13,339 nt of DNA from an uncultured Lachnospiraceae bacterium (GTDB taxonomy: Bacteria; Bacillota_A; Clostridia; Lachnospirales; Lachnospiraceae), in contig USJM01000030.1 in NCBI GenBank assembly GCA_900555005.1, positions 1 to 13,339 on the forward strand, read 5' to 3'. Position 1 is the stretch's first letter. Each line of letters opens with the position of its first letter. The position numbers and the translations under genes are program-made. The notes under the pieces were generated by a model. It had not been told where the DNA came from and searched no databases. It saw only the letters and a program-made list of their open reading frames with translations. Below are positions 1 to 7,633 of this stretch, piece by piece.

Positions 1-1323
1 TGCGTGTTGGAGAATAAAAAACCCGCTGTGTTGGGGCGCGGCGGGCCGCTCCCGGAGCGAAGATGCCCGATTGACGGCGACCGGATCAAGAACTGCATCC
101 ACTGCAAGACCTGCTCCATCATGAGCGGATTCGGCGGCGCAGGCGCATTCTCCGACGGAAAGTACAACATTACAAATGAGTTCGGCGGCACGCTCTACGA
201 GTACATCGGCCGGGAAAAGGCCATTGACCTGATGAAGTATGTCGACCAGATCAATATGGAGAACGGCGGCAGCCAGACGAAACTCTACTCGACAGGCAAC
301 TCGCAGCTCCGCACGCGCTGCCTGCAGAACGACATGCACCTGCTCTCCGCTTCCGTCCGTCATCTCGGGACGGACATCAACTACCAGGTGCTGGGCAACA
401 TTTACGACAAACTGAAGGACAAGGTGGACTTCTATTTTCATACGCCTGTCAGCAGCATCCGGGCGGATGAGCCCGGATTTACCATCCAGACGGAGCGGGG
501 CTCATTCACGGCGGACGACTGCATCGTCTCCGTCGGACGATCCGGTTCCAAATGGATGGAAACGGTCTGCTCCGACCTGAATATTCCGACCAAATCGAAC
601 CGTGTCGATATCGGAGTCCGCGTCGAACTTCCGGCTCCGGTCTTCCAGAACATCACGGATGAGCTGTATGAGGGCAAGATCGTCTACAAGACAAAAAAAT
701 ACCAGGATCTGGTGCGTACTTTCTGCATGAACCCCAAGGGCGCTGTCGTCACGGAGAACACCAACGGCATCGTCACGGTCAACGGGCACAGCTATGAGGA
801 TCCGTCCCGCCAGACAGAAAACACAAACTTCGCGCTTTTGGTCTCGAAGCACTTCACCGAACCTTTCACCGACAGCAACGGGTACGGCGAGAGCATCGCA
901 CGGCTGTCGAACATGCTGGGCGGCGGTGTCATGCTGCAGCGATTCGGCGATCTGATCCGCGGTCAGCGGAGTACGGCGAAGCGTATTTCCAAATCCTTCA
1001 CGCACCCGACACTGGAGGCAGTCCCCGGAGACCTGTCGCTGGTCATCCCGAAGCGCATCCTGGACGACATCATCGAGATGATCTATGCCCTTGACAAGAT
1101 TGCGCCAGGTACCGCAAGTGATGACACCCTGCTGTATGGCGTCGAGGTCAAGTTCTACAACATGACCGTCGATATCGACAACGATCTCCAGACCTGCCAC
1201 AAGGGTCTGTTTGTGATCGGGGACGGCAGCGGAGTCACGCATTCCCTTTCACACGCCTCCGCAAGCGGCGTGTATGTTGCAAGATACATCGCAGATCACC
1301 AGAAGGAATCCAAACAATCGTGA
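1..1323 (+). CDS. FAD-dependent oxidoreductase, COG2509 type (5' partial)
   Basis: The frame is open from the first base, and the gene is cut at its 5' side: the N-terminal Rossmann fold with its GxGxxG dinucleotide loop is absent. What remains (about 440 residues) starts in the segment that follows it, with RGGPLPERRCPI, then a Cys cluster (Cys21, 31, 34 and 37, counted from base 4) and the family signature GFGGAGAFSDGKYNIT. The C-terminal FAD-binding signature GDGSGVTHSLSHASASG lies near bases 1216-1275. This matches the uncharacterised FAD-dependent dehydrogenases of COG2509; the physiological substrate is unknown. The Cys cluster could bind metal or an Fe-S centre, but that is inference. 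The stop codon overlaps the start of the methyltransferase by 4 bases, so the two are probably translationally coupled. A GTG at base 4 could be misread as the start. Confidence 0.85.
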   Translation, partial: CVLENKKPAVLGRGGPLPERRCPIDGDRIKNCIHCKTCSIMSGFGGAGAFSDGKYNITNEFGGTLYEYIGREKAIDLMKYVDQINMENGGSQTKLYSTGNSQLRTRCLQNDMHLLSASVRHLGTDINYQVLGNIYDKLKDKVDFYFHTPVSSIRADEPGFTIQTERGSFTADDCIVSVGRSGSKWMETVCSDLNIPTKSNRVDIGVRVELPAPVFQNITDELYEGKIVYKTKKYQDLVRTFCMNPKGAVVTENTNGIVTVNGHSYEDPSRQTENTNFALLVSKHFTEPFTDSNGYGESIARLSNMLGGGVMLQRFGDLIRGQRSTAKRISKSFTHPTLEAVPGDLSLVIPKRILDDIIEMIYALDKIAPGTASDDTLLYGVEVKFYNMTVDIDNDLQTCHKGLFVIGDGSGVTHSLSHASASGVYVARYIADHQKESKQS

Positions 1324-2021
1324 ATACAAATACAGAAAACAAAGAAAAAGAAATAGAGGCAGCGGCAAATACGGCTGTCCCCCAGGACAGCACATCGGAA
1401 CCGATCGACTTTACCTACATCGAGAACGCCAGAAAGCCGGTCGGCGAGCTGGGCGGAACAGTGCTGGACGACATGAACGAGAGTCATGCCGCCCTTACCG
1501 AATGGGGCTTTTCACACCTTCATTTTGGGAGCACCGTCCTTGACGTGGGCTGCGGCGGGGGCAATGCGCTCCGCCTCGCCATGCATCAGGATCCCGGTGC
1601 AGAATTCTTCGGCATCGATTACTCCGACGTATCAATTGAAAAGGCTACCTCTTTCAACGGGGAAGCCGTAATGAGCGGGCGGCTGAGCCTGAAGAAAGCC
1701 TCTGTCAGCAGTCTGCCCTTCAGGGACAGCTTCTTCGACACCGTCTACTCGGTTGAAAGCTACTTCTTCTGGCCGGATCTTCCCGGCGACATGAGGGAAA
1801 TCTGCCGCGTCCTGAAGACCGGCGGCACCTTCGCCATCATCGTAGAAATGGTTGCCGGGGACATGAGCGATCGATTCGAGAAGATCACCGAGCACCTTCA
1901 CATGAATGTACTTGCGCCGGAGCAGCTCGCTGAAGTCTACAGACAGGCCGGGTTCACCGACGTAACGTATGACTGGGACAAGGAAAAGGGCTGGCTGGTC
2001 ATGCAGGGCAGAAAGGCCTGA
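1320..2021 (+). CDS. Class I SAM-dependent methyltransferase
   Basis: A 233-residue protein starting at a GTG inside a GTGA overlap with the preceding oxidoreductase. Motif I of the Rossmann methyltransferase fold is VLDVGCGGG (residues 73-81), followed by the acidic ribose contact in FFGIDYS, the post-I strand SSLPFRDSFFDTVYS, and the ICRVLKTGG motif. The preceding DMNESHAALTEWGF helix is typical of small Methyltransf_11/25-type enzymes of Clostridia that modify small molecules. The first 30 or so residues are polar, rich in Asn, Thr and Glu, and unlike the catalytic core; they may be a tail, or the true start may lie further in. The substrate cannot be read from the sequence. The overlap suggests joint expression with the FAD enzyme, but no named pathway follows from this pair. 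Confidence 0.88.
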   Translation: MNTNTENKEKEIEAAANTAVPQDSTSEPIDFTYIENARKPVGELGGTVLDDMNESHAALTEWGFSHLHFGSTVLDVGCGGGNALRLAMHQDPGAEFFGIDYSDVSIEKATSFNGEAVMSGRLSLKKASVSSLPFRDSFFDTVYSVESYFFWPDLPGDMREICRVLKTGGTFAIIVEMVAGDMSDRFEKITEHLHMNVLAPEQLAEVYRQAGFTDVTYDWDKEKGWLVMQGRKA

Positions 2022-2094
2022 GGCAGGCAGCGCGTATAAGATCACAGGACGGCCATGTGTCTGAAAAGAAATTGCTGAAACGGAGGGGATACAG

Positions 2095-2657
2095 ATGAGG
2101 AAAGCTGCTGTTCTGTTTCCGGGAATCGGCTACGGCGTCGAGCGGCCGCTGCTCTACTATTCCGGAAAAATGGCAAGGGCACAGGGATATGATGTCATCC
2201 CAGTACCGTATTCAGGCTTCCCGAAAAAACAGGCAGGAAGTCACGATATGCTGCTGAAGGCATTTCAGGTCGGAAGGCAGGGGCGGAATCGCTTCTGGAG
2301 AACTCACAGCTGGAAGCCTACGACGACCTGATCTTCTTCTCGAAGAGCATCGGGACAGCAATCGGTGCGTCCTATGCCGATGACCACCACCTCGACCGGA
2401 AAGTCCGGCATATCCTGTACACACCCGTTGCCGAAACCTTTGATTTTCTGAAGGGCTCCGGAATCGCATTTCACGGCACAAAAGACCCCTGGGCGGAAAA
2501 TGATGCCATCCTGAATGCCTGCCGCAAGTGCGACGTTCCGCTCTTTACCTTTGATGGTGCAAATCACTCTCTGGAGATCGGCGATTTCCGGACGGACATC
2601 CAGAATCTGGGACAGATCATGGAAACCGTCTGGGACTACCTCTTCTCGGGGATGTAA
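2095..2657 (+). CDS. Small alpha/beta hydrolase (frameshifted)
   Basis: Starts at ATG 2095 after a CGGAGGGG ribosome site. Reading frame 1 gives MRKAAVLFPGIGYGVERP and so on, but breaks near 2274-2275; the rest continues in frame 3 to the TAA at 2655. Restoring one A in the GGAAGG stretch gives a continuous 187-residue protein. Features of a compact alpha/beta hydrolase are visible: an N-terminal beta strand and oxyanion loop (FPGIGYG), a nucleophile elbow SKSIGTAIG (Ser as probable nucleophile), a candidate acid in FHGTKDPWA, and a candidate His in GANHSLEIGD. Order and spacing of Ser, Asp and His fit the fold. The substrate is unknown. It sits 73 bases after the methyltransferase and 51 before murG, probably in the same transcript. 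The break looks like a sequencing error, since both halves are well conserved in character. Confidence 0.75.
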
Positions 2658-2708
2658 GCAAACTGCTCTTTGACAGCGATTCATGAATTTACAGGAAATT
2701 GTTTCACT

Positions 2709-3784
2709 ATGAGTAAAAAAATCGTTCTGACCGGCGGCGGAACCGCCGGCCATGTTACACCGAACATTGCGCTGCTCCCGACGCTGAAAAAACTTGGGTA
2801 TGAGGTCTCTTACATTGGCTCCTACAACGGAATTGAAAAGAAGCTGATCACAGAGCAGAGCATTCCATACAGCGGCATCGACTCCGGAAAGCTCCGCAGG
2901 TATTTTGACTGGAAGAATTTTTCCGATCCTTTCCGCGTCCTGCACGGCTACTTTCAGGCAAGACACATCCTGAAACGGACAAAGCCCGATGTTGTTTTCT
3001 CAAAGGGCGGCTTTGTCAGCGTGCCTGTTGTCCGCGCCGCCGCCAGCCTCCATATCCCGACCATCATCCACGAGTCGGACATGACACCCGGACTGGCCAA
3101 CAGACTGGCCATCCCGGCAGCGCAAAAGGTCTGCTGCTCCTTTCCGGAGACCATGCAGTACCTCCCGAAGGACAAAGCTGTCCTGTCCGGCTCCCCTGTC
3201 CGTCAGGAGCTGTTTGCGGGTACCCGGGAAAACGGACTGCGGTTTACCGGGTTTCCGGATGACGGAAAACCCGTTCTCCTGGTCATCGGCGGAAGCCAGG
3301 GAGCGGCCTGCATCAACGCTGCACTGCGCGCCTGCCTCCCGGAGCTTTTAAAACAGATGCGGATCATCCATCTCTGTGGGAAGGGCAATCTGGATCCGTC
3401 CATCCGGCATCCGGGCGAATATGTCCAGTATGAGTATATCGAGAGCGAGCTCAAGGATCTCTTCGCGCTCGCCGACATGGTTCTCTCGAGAGCCGGTGCC
3501 AACGCAATCTGCGAGCTGCTCGCACTGCGCAAGCCGAATCTCCTGATTCCGCTCTCCGCGGCGGCCAGCAGAGGAGCCAGATCCTGAACGCGCGCTCCTA
3601 TGAAAAACAGGGCTACAGCATGGTCCTGGAGGAGGAAAAGCTCACGCCGGAGATTCTGCCGGAGAAGCTTCAGGCTCTGTATGAAAACAGGCAGCGCTAT
3701 ATTGATGCCATGAGCAGCGCAGCCCAGAGCAATGCCATCGACATTATCTGCGGATTGATCGAGTCCTGCTCGAATGTCACATAA
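2709..3784 (+). CDS. murG: MurG-type UDP-GlcNAc:lipid I glycosyltransferase (frameshifted)
   Basis: GT28-family glycosyltransferase that transfers GlcNAc from UDP-GlcNAc to lipid I, making lipid II on the inner face of the membrane. The start is set at ATG 2709 because MSKKIVLTGGGTAGHVTPN places the glycine-rich loop (residues 9-15) at the N-terminus as in the family; an in-frame ATG at 2670 has no ribosome site. Other family marks are FSKGGFVSVPVV, IIHESDMTPGLANR, the second glycine loop VIGGSQGAACIN, and the UDP-GlcNAc site SRAGANAICELLALRKPNLLIPL. Frame 3 ends early at 3587; the family sequence resumes in frame 2 (QILNARSYEKQGYSMVLEE) and stops at 3784. One base is missing near 3576-3578. 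Corrected length is 358 residues, normal for MurG. No division/cell-wall cluster genes flank it, so it is an orphan copy or the only copy relocated. Confidence 0.88.
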
Positions 3785-3808
3785 ATGTGCATGATACATT
3801 TTCACTTC

Positions 3809-3848
3809 ATTCGGAGGTTCTCTGTGCAGACCTCCGAATTTCTTTTTT
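3809..3848 (+). terminator. Rho-independent terminator after murG
   Basis: A perfect 10-bp stem, ATTCGGAGGT (3809-3818) with ACCTCCGAAT (3830-3839), has an 11-nt loop and is followed directly by TTCTTTTTT. It starts 25 bases after the murG stop and separates the upstream genes from the pilus cluster. The reverse strand lacks a following T run, so it acts in the + direction only. Confidence 0.9.
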
Positions 3849-3863
3849 CTGCCTCTGAAAGGG

Positions 3864-3892
3864 TTTACAGCCCGCATCCCAGATGATATAAA
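3864..3892 (+). promoter_or_regulatory. Predicted sigma-A promoter of the flp/tad cluster
   Basis: TTTACA (3864-3869) and TATAAA (3887-3892) match the -35 and -10 consensus at 5 of 6 positions each, with an ideal 17-bp spacer, just downstream of the murG terminator. Transcription would start near 3899, giving an untranslated leader of about 270 nt before flp. This is the best promoter I could find in the 385-base gap. Confidence 0.65.
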
Positions 3893-3898
3893 TCCATC

Positions 3899-4169
3899 AT
3901 TCCCAATTCACTTTTCTTTTACACCTCTCTTTGAAAGCCCCTCTGAGCATCCATCCGCTTCCATCACATGAAGATCTCCGGATCTCCGCCGGAAGGCCGA
4001 TGGATCCTGATGTTTCTCCACGCTTCCAGCAGGTCTGTCTCCGGAGACGCATAAACCTCTTACGCTGATGTGTACAGGCACAGATCCGCCGTTCACTGCA
4101 CAGGCATCTGAAGAGTCCCGCTCCGCAGAAAGATCCTGGCGGAAAATTCCAAAGAAAGGAGGCTCCCGT
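3899..4169 (+). promoter_or_regulatory. Long 5' leader of flp, no gene seen
   Basis: There is no credible coding sequence in this stretch; the open frames on either strand look like nothing known and lack ribosome sites. It holds several possible stem structures, including GGATC/GATCC flanking GCC-GGAA-GGC near 3971-4010 and the perfect palindrome at 4037-4048. It ends with the strong AAAGGAGG ribosome site of flp (4156-4163). The leader is long for a simple promoter and could hold a regulatory RNA element. I looked for the conserved core of c-di-GMP riboswitches and did not find it. Confidence 0.4.
4037..4048. repeat. 12-bp perfect palindrome in flp leader
   Basis: GTCTCCGGAGAC is its own reverse complement. 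It lies about 140 bases downstream of the predicted transcription start and 122 bases before the flp start. It might be an operator for a dimeric repressor, or form part of a leader RNA structure. A 12-bp palindrome can arise by chance, so the regulatory reading is tentative. Confidence 0.3.
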
Positions 4170-4382
4170 ATGAACAGACTGGCTGCCCGTCTCACCCATT
4201 TCTCTTCTCTCGCGCGTTCTGCCGCCAGGAACTTCGTCCAGGATGAGGACGGTGTCACCGTTGTTGAAATCATCCTGGTACTCGTTGTTCTGATTTCACT
4301 CGTTGTCATCTTCCGAAAGCAGCTTACGAATATTGTCAAGGACATCCTTGACCGGGCTGCAAGAGACGCCAGAGGCGTCTGA
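4170..4382 (+). CDS. flp: Flp-type type IVb pilin
   Basis: A 70-residue prepilin, the probable major subunit of the Tad pilus. ATG 4170 is chosen because a strong AAAGGAGG site sits 6 bases upstream; an in-frame ATG at 4068 has no such site and would add a meaningless tail. The N-terminal 28 or so residues form the positively charged leader. The class III cleavage site is DEDG/VTVVE, with Glu at +5, followed by the hydrophobic stretch IILVLVVLISLVVIF and the short amphipathic C-terminus of Flp1-like pilins of Firmicutes. The prepilin peptidase at 7190 is the likely processing enzyme. The 3' end of the gene, including the stop, forms a 7-bp hairpin. Confidence 0.9.
   Translation: MNRLAARLTHFSSLARSAARNFVQDEDGVTVVEIILVLVVLISLVVIFRKQLTNIVKDILDRAARDARGV
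4364..4380 (+). promoter_or_regulatory. Hairpin overlapping the flp stop codon
   Basis: AGACGCC (4364-4370), a 3-nt loop, then GGCGTCT (4374-4380) make a perfect 7-bp stem whose last base is the first base of the flp TGA stop. No T run follows, so it is not a normal terminator. It may protect the 3' end of a processed flp mRNA. Confidence 0.5.
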
Positions 4383-4396
4383 TGGCACTTCACCCC

Positions 4397-4422
4397 ACAC
4401 GCCGGCAGATTGCCGGAAGTGT
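4397..4422 (+). promoter_or_regulatory. Intercistronic hairpin between flp and the DUF5702 gene
   Basis: CCGGCA (4402-4407) and TGCCGG (4411-4416) pair perfectly around a GAT loop, and ACAC (4397-4400) can pair with GTGT (4419-4422) below a small internal loop. It is GC-rich and lacks a T run. With the hairpin at 4364-4380 it makes a tandem structure suited to mRNA processing or partial read-through, which would leave more pilin mRNA than downstream mRNA (inference). Confidence 0.5.
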
Positions 4423-4459
4423 CTGAGAACGCATCCTGATATGCGTAACCGGAGGGCAT

Positions 4460-6076
4460 ATGAGGCGCTCACGTGCGGTTATCACCGTTTTTTTCAGTCT
4501 TCTGAGTATTCTGTTTCTCAGTCTGATGTTCACATGCGCCGAGGCGGTCCGATATCGCGGTGCGCGCGCGCACTGCGCCAATCTGACGGCGGTCGGCAAC
4601 TGGTCGGTATTCTCCGGGTTTGAGAACCGGCTGCTTGAAAAATTCGACCTGTTCGGCATCCACAGCGCGGGAGGCGGTACAAGCCTGTCCATCCCGAAGC
4701 TGAATGAATCCTTGAAATCCTGGATGGACGAAAACGCTGATGTCCGGGGATCGATCAGCGAAAAGCTGCCCGGGCTGACATTTGACCCCTTCCAGGTAAC
4801 AGTCCAATCGACCGAGATCACCGCGTATGCTCTTCTCTCAGACAAAAGAGGCGCGTATTTCTACCAGCAGGCAGTAGATTTCATGCATGAAACTGCATGG
4901 ATGAACGCGCTTGGCAAGCTTTCAGACGCTTCAAAATCCGCAAAAGACGCACAGGAGGCATTGAAAACCTATGAACAGTCAAAAAAAGACGCTGACAAAA
5001 AGGCTAAGCAGCTCAGGGAGAAGACAAAGCAGCTTGAAGGGACCCTCAAGGCCGATCCGGATGCCGGTTCTTCTCCGGCGGGCTCCGTCGTCATCATCGG
5101 CCCGAACGGTTCCGCCTCTGTGGGATCCTCCTCCGGCGGTCTGTCTCCTTCTCAGCAGCAGATGAAGGCGGAAAAAGAAAAAGCCTCCCGGGTCAAAAAC
5201 CCCCTCTGGAAGATGATCGCGCTCAGCTGGAAGAATGTTCTTCCGCTTGTCTGCGGAGATCTGGACGTCTCCGCCGGAAAACTTCCCGGAAAGGAACTTC
5301 TGTCCAAACGTCGGAAAGAGTCCGGTACGCTCGACCTTGAGCAGAAACGCGGCGGCACGGCGGATAACCTGCTCTTTCGGGAATACCTGCTCGATCATTT
5401 TCCAAGATGGCATTCCGACGAGCCGGCAGCCCGCCTGAAGTATCAGATTGAATATCTCATCAGCGGGACTGCCTCCGACTCGAAAAACCTGAAAAACACC
5501 GTAAAACGGCTGATCCTTCTTCGCGAGGCATACAACTATCTTCATCTTCAAAAAGACCCGAAGGCACTGAAAGAGACTTCCACCCTTGCTGCTCTGATCC
5601 TGGGCTGGACCGGCAATGCTGCCCTGATTGAATCCTTCCGGGAGCTGCTCGTGTTCTACTGGGCATACGGAGAATCTCTGTACGATGTCCGGATTCTGAT
5701 GCACAAGGGCAAGGTTCCCCTGATCAAGACCGCTGCTGACTGGCACGTCCCCTTACGCCAGCTCCATGACCTTCCGTCACGGCTGGAGAAGGCTGACCGG
5801 ACATCCGGAAGAGGGCTTGCCTATGCTGATTACCTGCGGCTTCTTCTAAATATGCAGTCTGTAAAGGTTCAGAAAGAGCGGGCTCTCGATCTTCTCGAAC
5901 TCAATCTGCAGAGTGAGGAAGGCTGCGAGACGTTCCGGGCAGATACCTGCGTCATCGCCATGAAGAATGTCTGTACATTCCGCATCCGTCCCGTCTTCTC
6001 TGCCATTCCGAGGGCTTTCCTTGGTACAGGCTTTTCCGGCGGAGAGATCCGGATTGAAGGCGGATTTGCATACTGA
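4460..6076 (+). CDS. DUF5702-like Tad-locus membrane protein
   Basis: A 538-residue protein starting at ATG 4460, with GGAGG 4 bases upstream. The N-terminus MRRSRAVITVFFSLLSILFL has a short basic end and one membrane helix (about residues 7-28), leading into TCAEAVRYRGARAHC; this 'ITVFFSL' start is typical of DUF5702 proteins encoded beside tadE in Clostridia. The rest should be outside the membrane: a helical region, a likely coiled coil (about 152-200, rich in Lys, Glu and Gln), a Gly/Ser/Pro linker (about 200-232), then a mixed C-terminal domain ending in GEIRIEGGFAY. The function is not established; its place in the cluster and pseudopilin-like N-terminus suggest a large minor pilin or assembly factor. 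No frame break is visible. Confidence 0.8.
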   Translation: MRRSRAVITVFFSLLSILFLSLMFTCAEAVRYRGARAHCANLTAVGNWSVFSGFENRLLEKFDLFGIHSAGGGTSLSIPKLNESLKSWMDENADVRGSISEKLPGLTFDPFQVTVQSTEITAYALLSDKRGAYFYQQAVDFMHETAWMNALGKLSDASKSAKDAQEALKTYEQSKKDADKKAKQLREKTKQLEGTLKADPDAGSSPAGSVVIIGPNGSASVGSSSGGLSPSQQQMKAEKEKASRVKNPLWKMIALSWKNVLPLVCGDLDVSAGKLPGKELLSKRRKESGTLDLEQKRGGTADNLLFREYLLDHFPRWHSDEPAARLKYQIEYLISGTASDSKNLKNTVKRLILLREAYNYLHLQKDPKALKETSTLAALILGWTGNAALIESFRELLVFYWAYGESLYDVRILMHKGKVPLIKTAADWHVPLRQLHDLPSRLEKADRTSGRGLAYADYLRLLLNMQSVKVQKERALDLLELNLQSEEGCETFRADTCVIAMKNVCTFRIRPVFSAIPRAFLGTGFSGGEIRIEGGFAY

Positions 6077-6151
6077 TGAGGCTTTCCGGCCGCCAGACCG
6101 CACCCTGTTTCTGTCCCATCAACACTGACCACGCAAGTGAGGTGAGAAAGG

Positions 6152-7193
6152 ATGTCCTTTCCAGGCAGAATCCAATCCGAATTACAATTATGTGTTCTCA
6201 GTCCCCTCTCCATCCCATCTACAGGCGGCAGCTCTGCACGCCAGGCTGAGAACCCAGACAAATCTGCCATGCTGACGCCGGCTGCAAAGAATCAATGCAG
6301 CTGCGGAAGCATTCAACCAACACACTCAGGAAAGGAAAACGCACTCTCTCCCACAATAAAGCGGTCAGGATTCCCCTCAGTCCGCCGGGTTGAACCGCGC
6401 CGAAGAAGGACATCCTCTCCCGCCTCACTTACAGTTGAAGCCGCACTGGAACTTCCCCTGTTTTTCCTTTGCATGATGCTGATTCTGCACCTGTCCGTCG
6501 TTTTCAGAGCCGCTGCGGAATTCTCCGGAAGAATGACCCAGGCAGCGGAACAGCTGTCCTTATTCGCCTACTCCCGTGCCTATGAGGACTCCAACCACTG
6601 CTTCGAGGAGCGCTCTCCGATGTCTGGGTACACAGCCAGGTCATCCCCAAGGCTGCAGACAGGGAGGCCATCCAGCATCCCTCTTTTCTGCTCTCATCCT
6701 TTCTGAAGGAGGACAGCCGCATATCCCTTGTCCTCACCTATCAGATCAAAGCACCCGTTTCGGTCATCCGGCTTCCCTGGAAAGTCTTTGTTCAGAGATC
6801 ACCATTCGCGGCTTTACCGGCCGCAAAGGAGTCTCGGGCGAGAAAGGCGGTGAAGACAGTGTAGAGGAAACCCGGGAGGTTTATGTGACGGACTCCGGTA
6901 CGGTCTACCACACAGATGCCGACTGCTCCCACCTGAAACTGACGGTCGCGCAGATCACGCGTCCGCAGCTGAAAACCGTCCGGAATTATAAGGGGTCAAT
7001 CTACAAAAGCTGCCGGTACTGCGGCTCGAAGAATCCCGGAAGCAGCACCGTTCTTGTGAATCCCTACGGCGATGCCTGGCACACCAGCTCCGCCTGTCCG
7101 GGACTGAAGAGAAGCATCCGGACTGTCCATGCGGATGATGTCCATGACCTGCGTGAGTGTCTGGACTGTGCGAAAAGGAGGACTGCGGCATGA
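6152..7193 (+). CDS. TadE-like pseudopilin with twin Cys/His modules (two frameshifts)
   Basis: The TadE signature ASLTVEAALELPLFF is at residues 91-105, with a membrane helix at about 97-118; Glu lies at +5 after a possible Ala cleavage point. Frame 2 gives way to frame 1 near 6610-6613 (LSDVWVHSQVIPKAADREA), then to frame 3 near 6799-6801 (TIRGFTGRKGVSGEKGGED). One base appears lost at each point; corrected length is about 347 residues. The C-terminus has two copies of a YH/WH-x4-C-x2-LK...C-x2-C module (see repeat entries). ATG 6152 follows GAGGTGAGAAAGG, but it puts about 90 odd, low-conservation-looking residues before the TadE motif. No in-frame start lies close to the motif, so a further hidden frame error near 6300-6420 is possible. 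The stop overlaps the peptidase start (ATGA). It is probably a minor pilin or pseudopilin of the Tad system. Confidence 0.72.
6879..7022 (+). repeat. Cys/His module A in TadE-like protein
   Basis: Coding repeat in frame 3: VYVTDSGTVYHTDADCSHLK, then a spacer, then CRYCG. It carries His-x4-Cys and Cys-x2-Cys and is related to module B at 7050-7169. The pattern resembles small Ada-like metal-binding modules with HxxxC...CxxC; metal binding is inferred. Confidence 0.6.
7050..7169 (+). repeat. Cys/His module B in TadE-like protein
   Basis: Second copy: VLVNPYGDAWHTSSACPGLK, then CLDC near the end. It shares V-x-G-x2-(Y/W)H-T-x3-C-x2-LK and the closing Cys-x2-Cys with module A; the spacer is a little shorter. 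Confidence 0.6.
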
Positions 7194-7633
7194 CCTGGAA
7201 CCTGCTGATTTCCTATCTCGCAGCCCTGGTCTATCTCCTTCTGAGCGCCAGAAGCGACCTGAAGTACCGTTCGATCTGCCCACTTTACGCCATCCTGACC
7301 GCTGCCGCAGCGCTGCCCTTCAATCTGTTGACCGGGCTGTACCCGCCGGCGGAGCTTGTATATCTGCTTGTCGGCGGCGCTTTCCTGTTTCTGATCTCCT
7401 TTGCCAGCCACTTTGCTCTGGGGGCTGGAGACTGCTTTGTCATCACCGCCTGCGGCTTTCTGATCGGTTTCTCCGAAGAGATTGCCTGCATGACTTCAGG
7501 TTTCCTGCTTTGCGCCATCTGGTCTTTCTCCCTTCTTCTGCGGAAAAAAGCAGGCAGAAAGGACTCGCTTCCATTTCTGCCCTTCCTGTTTGCCGGGCAC
7601 CTGACTGTCTTCACGCTCAATCTGATCACCTGA
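7190..7633 (+). CDS. tadV: Prepilin peptidase, A24 family (TadV/CpaA type)
   Basis: A 147-residue integral membrane aspartic peptidase that should remove the leader of the Flp pilin and TadE-like pseudopilins. The two catalytic Asp motifs are present: Asp23 in SARSDLKYRSI and Asp81 in the GxGD motif (LGAGDCFVITACG). Most of the remaining residues form membrane helices. There is no N-methyltransferase domain, as expected for the short TadV/CpaA form. ATG 7190 follows AAAAGGAGG at a good distance and overlaps the stop of the preceding gene as ATGA, which argues for translational coupling. An open frame beginning upstream at 7157 adds residues that overlap the TadE-like gene and has no ribosome site. 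Confidence 0.9.
   Translation: MTWNLLISYLAALVYLLLSARSDLKYRSICPLYAILTAAAALPFNLLTGLYPPAELVYLLVGGAFLFLISFASHFALGAGDCFVITACGFLIGFSEEIACMTSGFLLCAIWSFSLLLRKKAGRKDSLPFLPFLFAGHLTVFTLNLIT

Noticed and set aside
502..1242. Long minus-strand open frame of 246 codons opposite the FAD oxidoreductase
   Set aside because: It mirrors the codon bias of the + strand gene, has no ribosome site and resembles no protein family. The same holds for minus-strand frames at 2304-2966, 3203-3877, 4979-5746, 8622-9227 and 10937-11749.
2670..2708. Promoter for murG based on TTGACA at 2670-2675
   Set aside because: No -10 like element occurs 16-18 bases downstream; the segment there reads AGGAAATTG and serves as the murG ribosome site.
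3899..4169. c-di-GMP riboswitch in the flp leader
   Set aside because: The conserved core sequences and tetraloop-receptor segments of the GEMM class were not found in order.
3897..4199. Minus-strand open frame of 100 codons in the murG-flp gap
   Set aside because: It has an odd Cys/Arg-rich composition, no ribosome site, overlaps the flp start and resembles no known protein.
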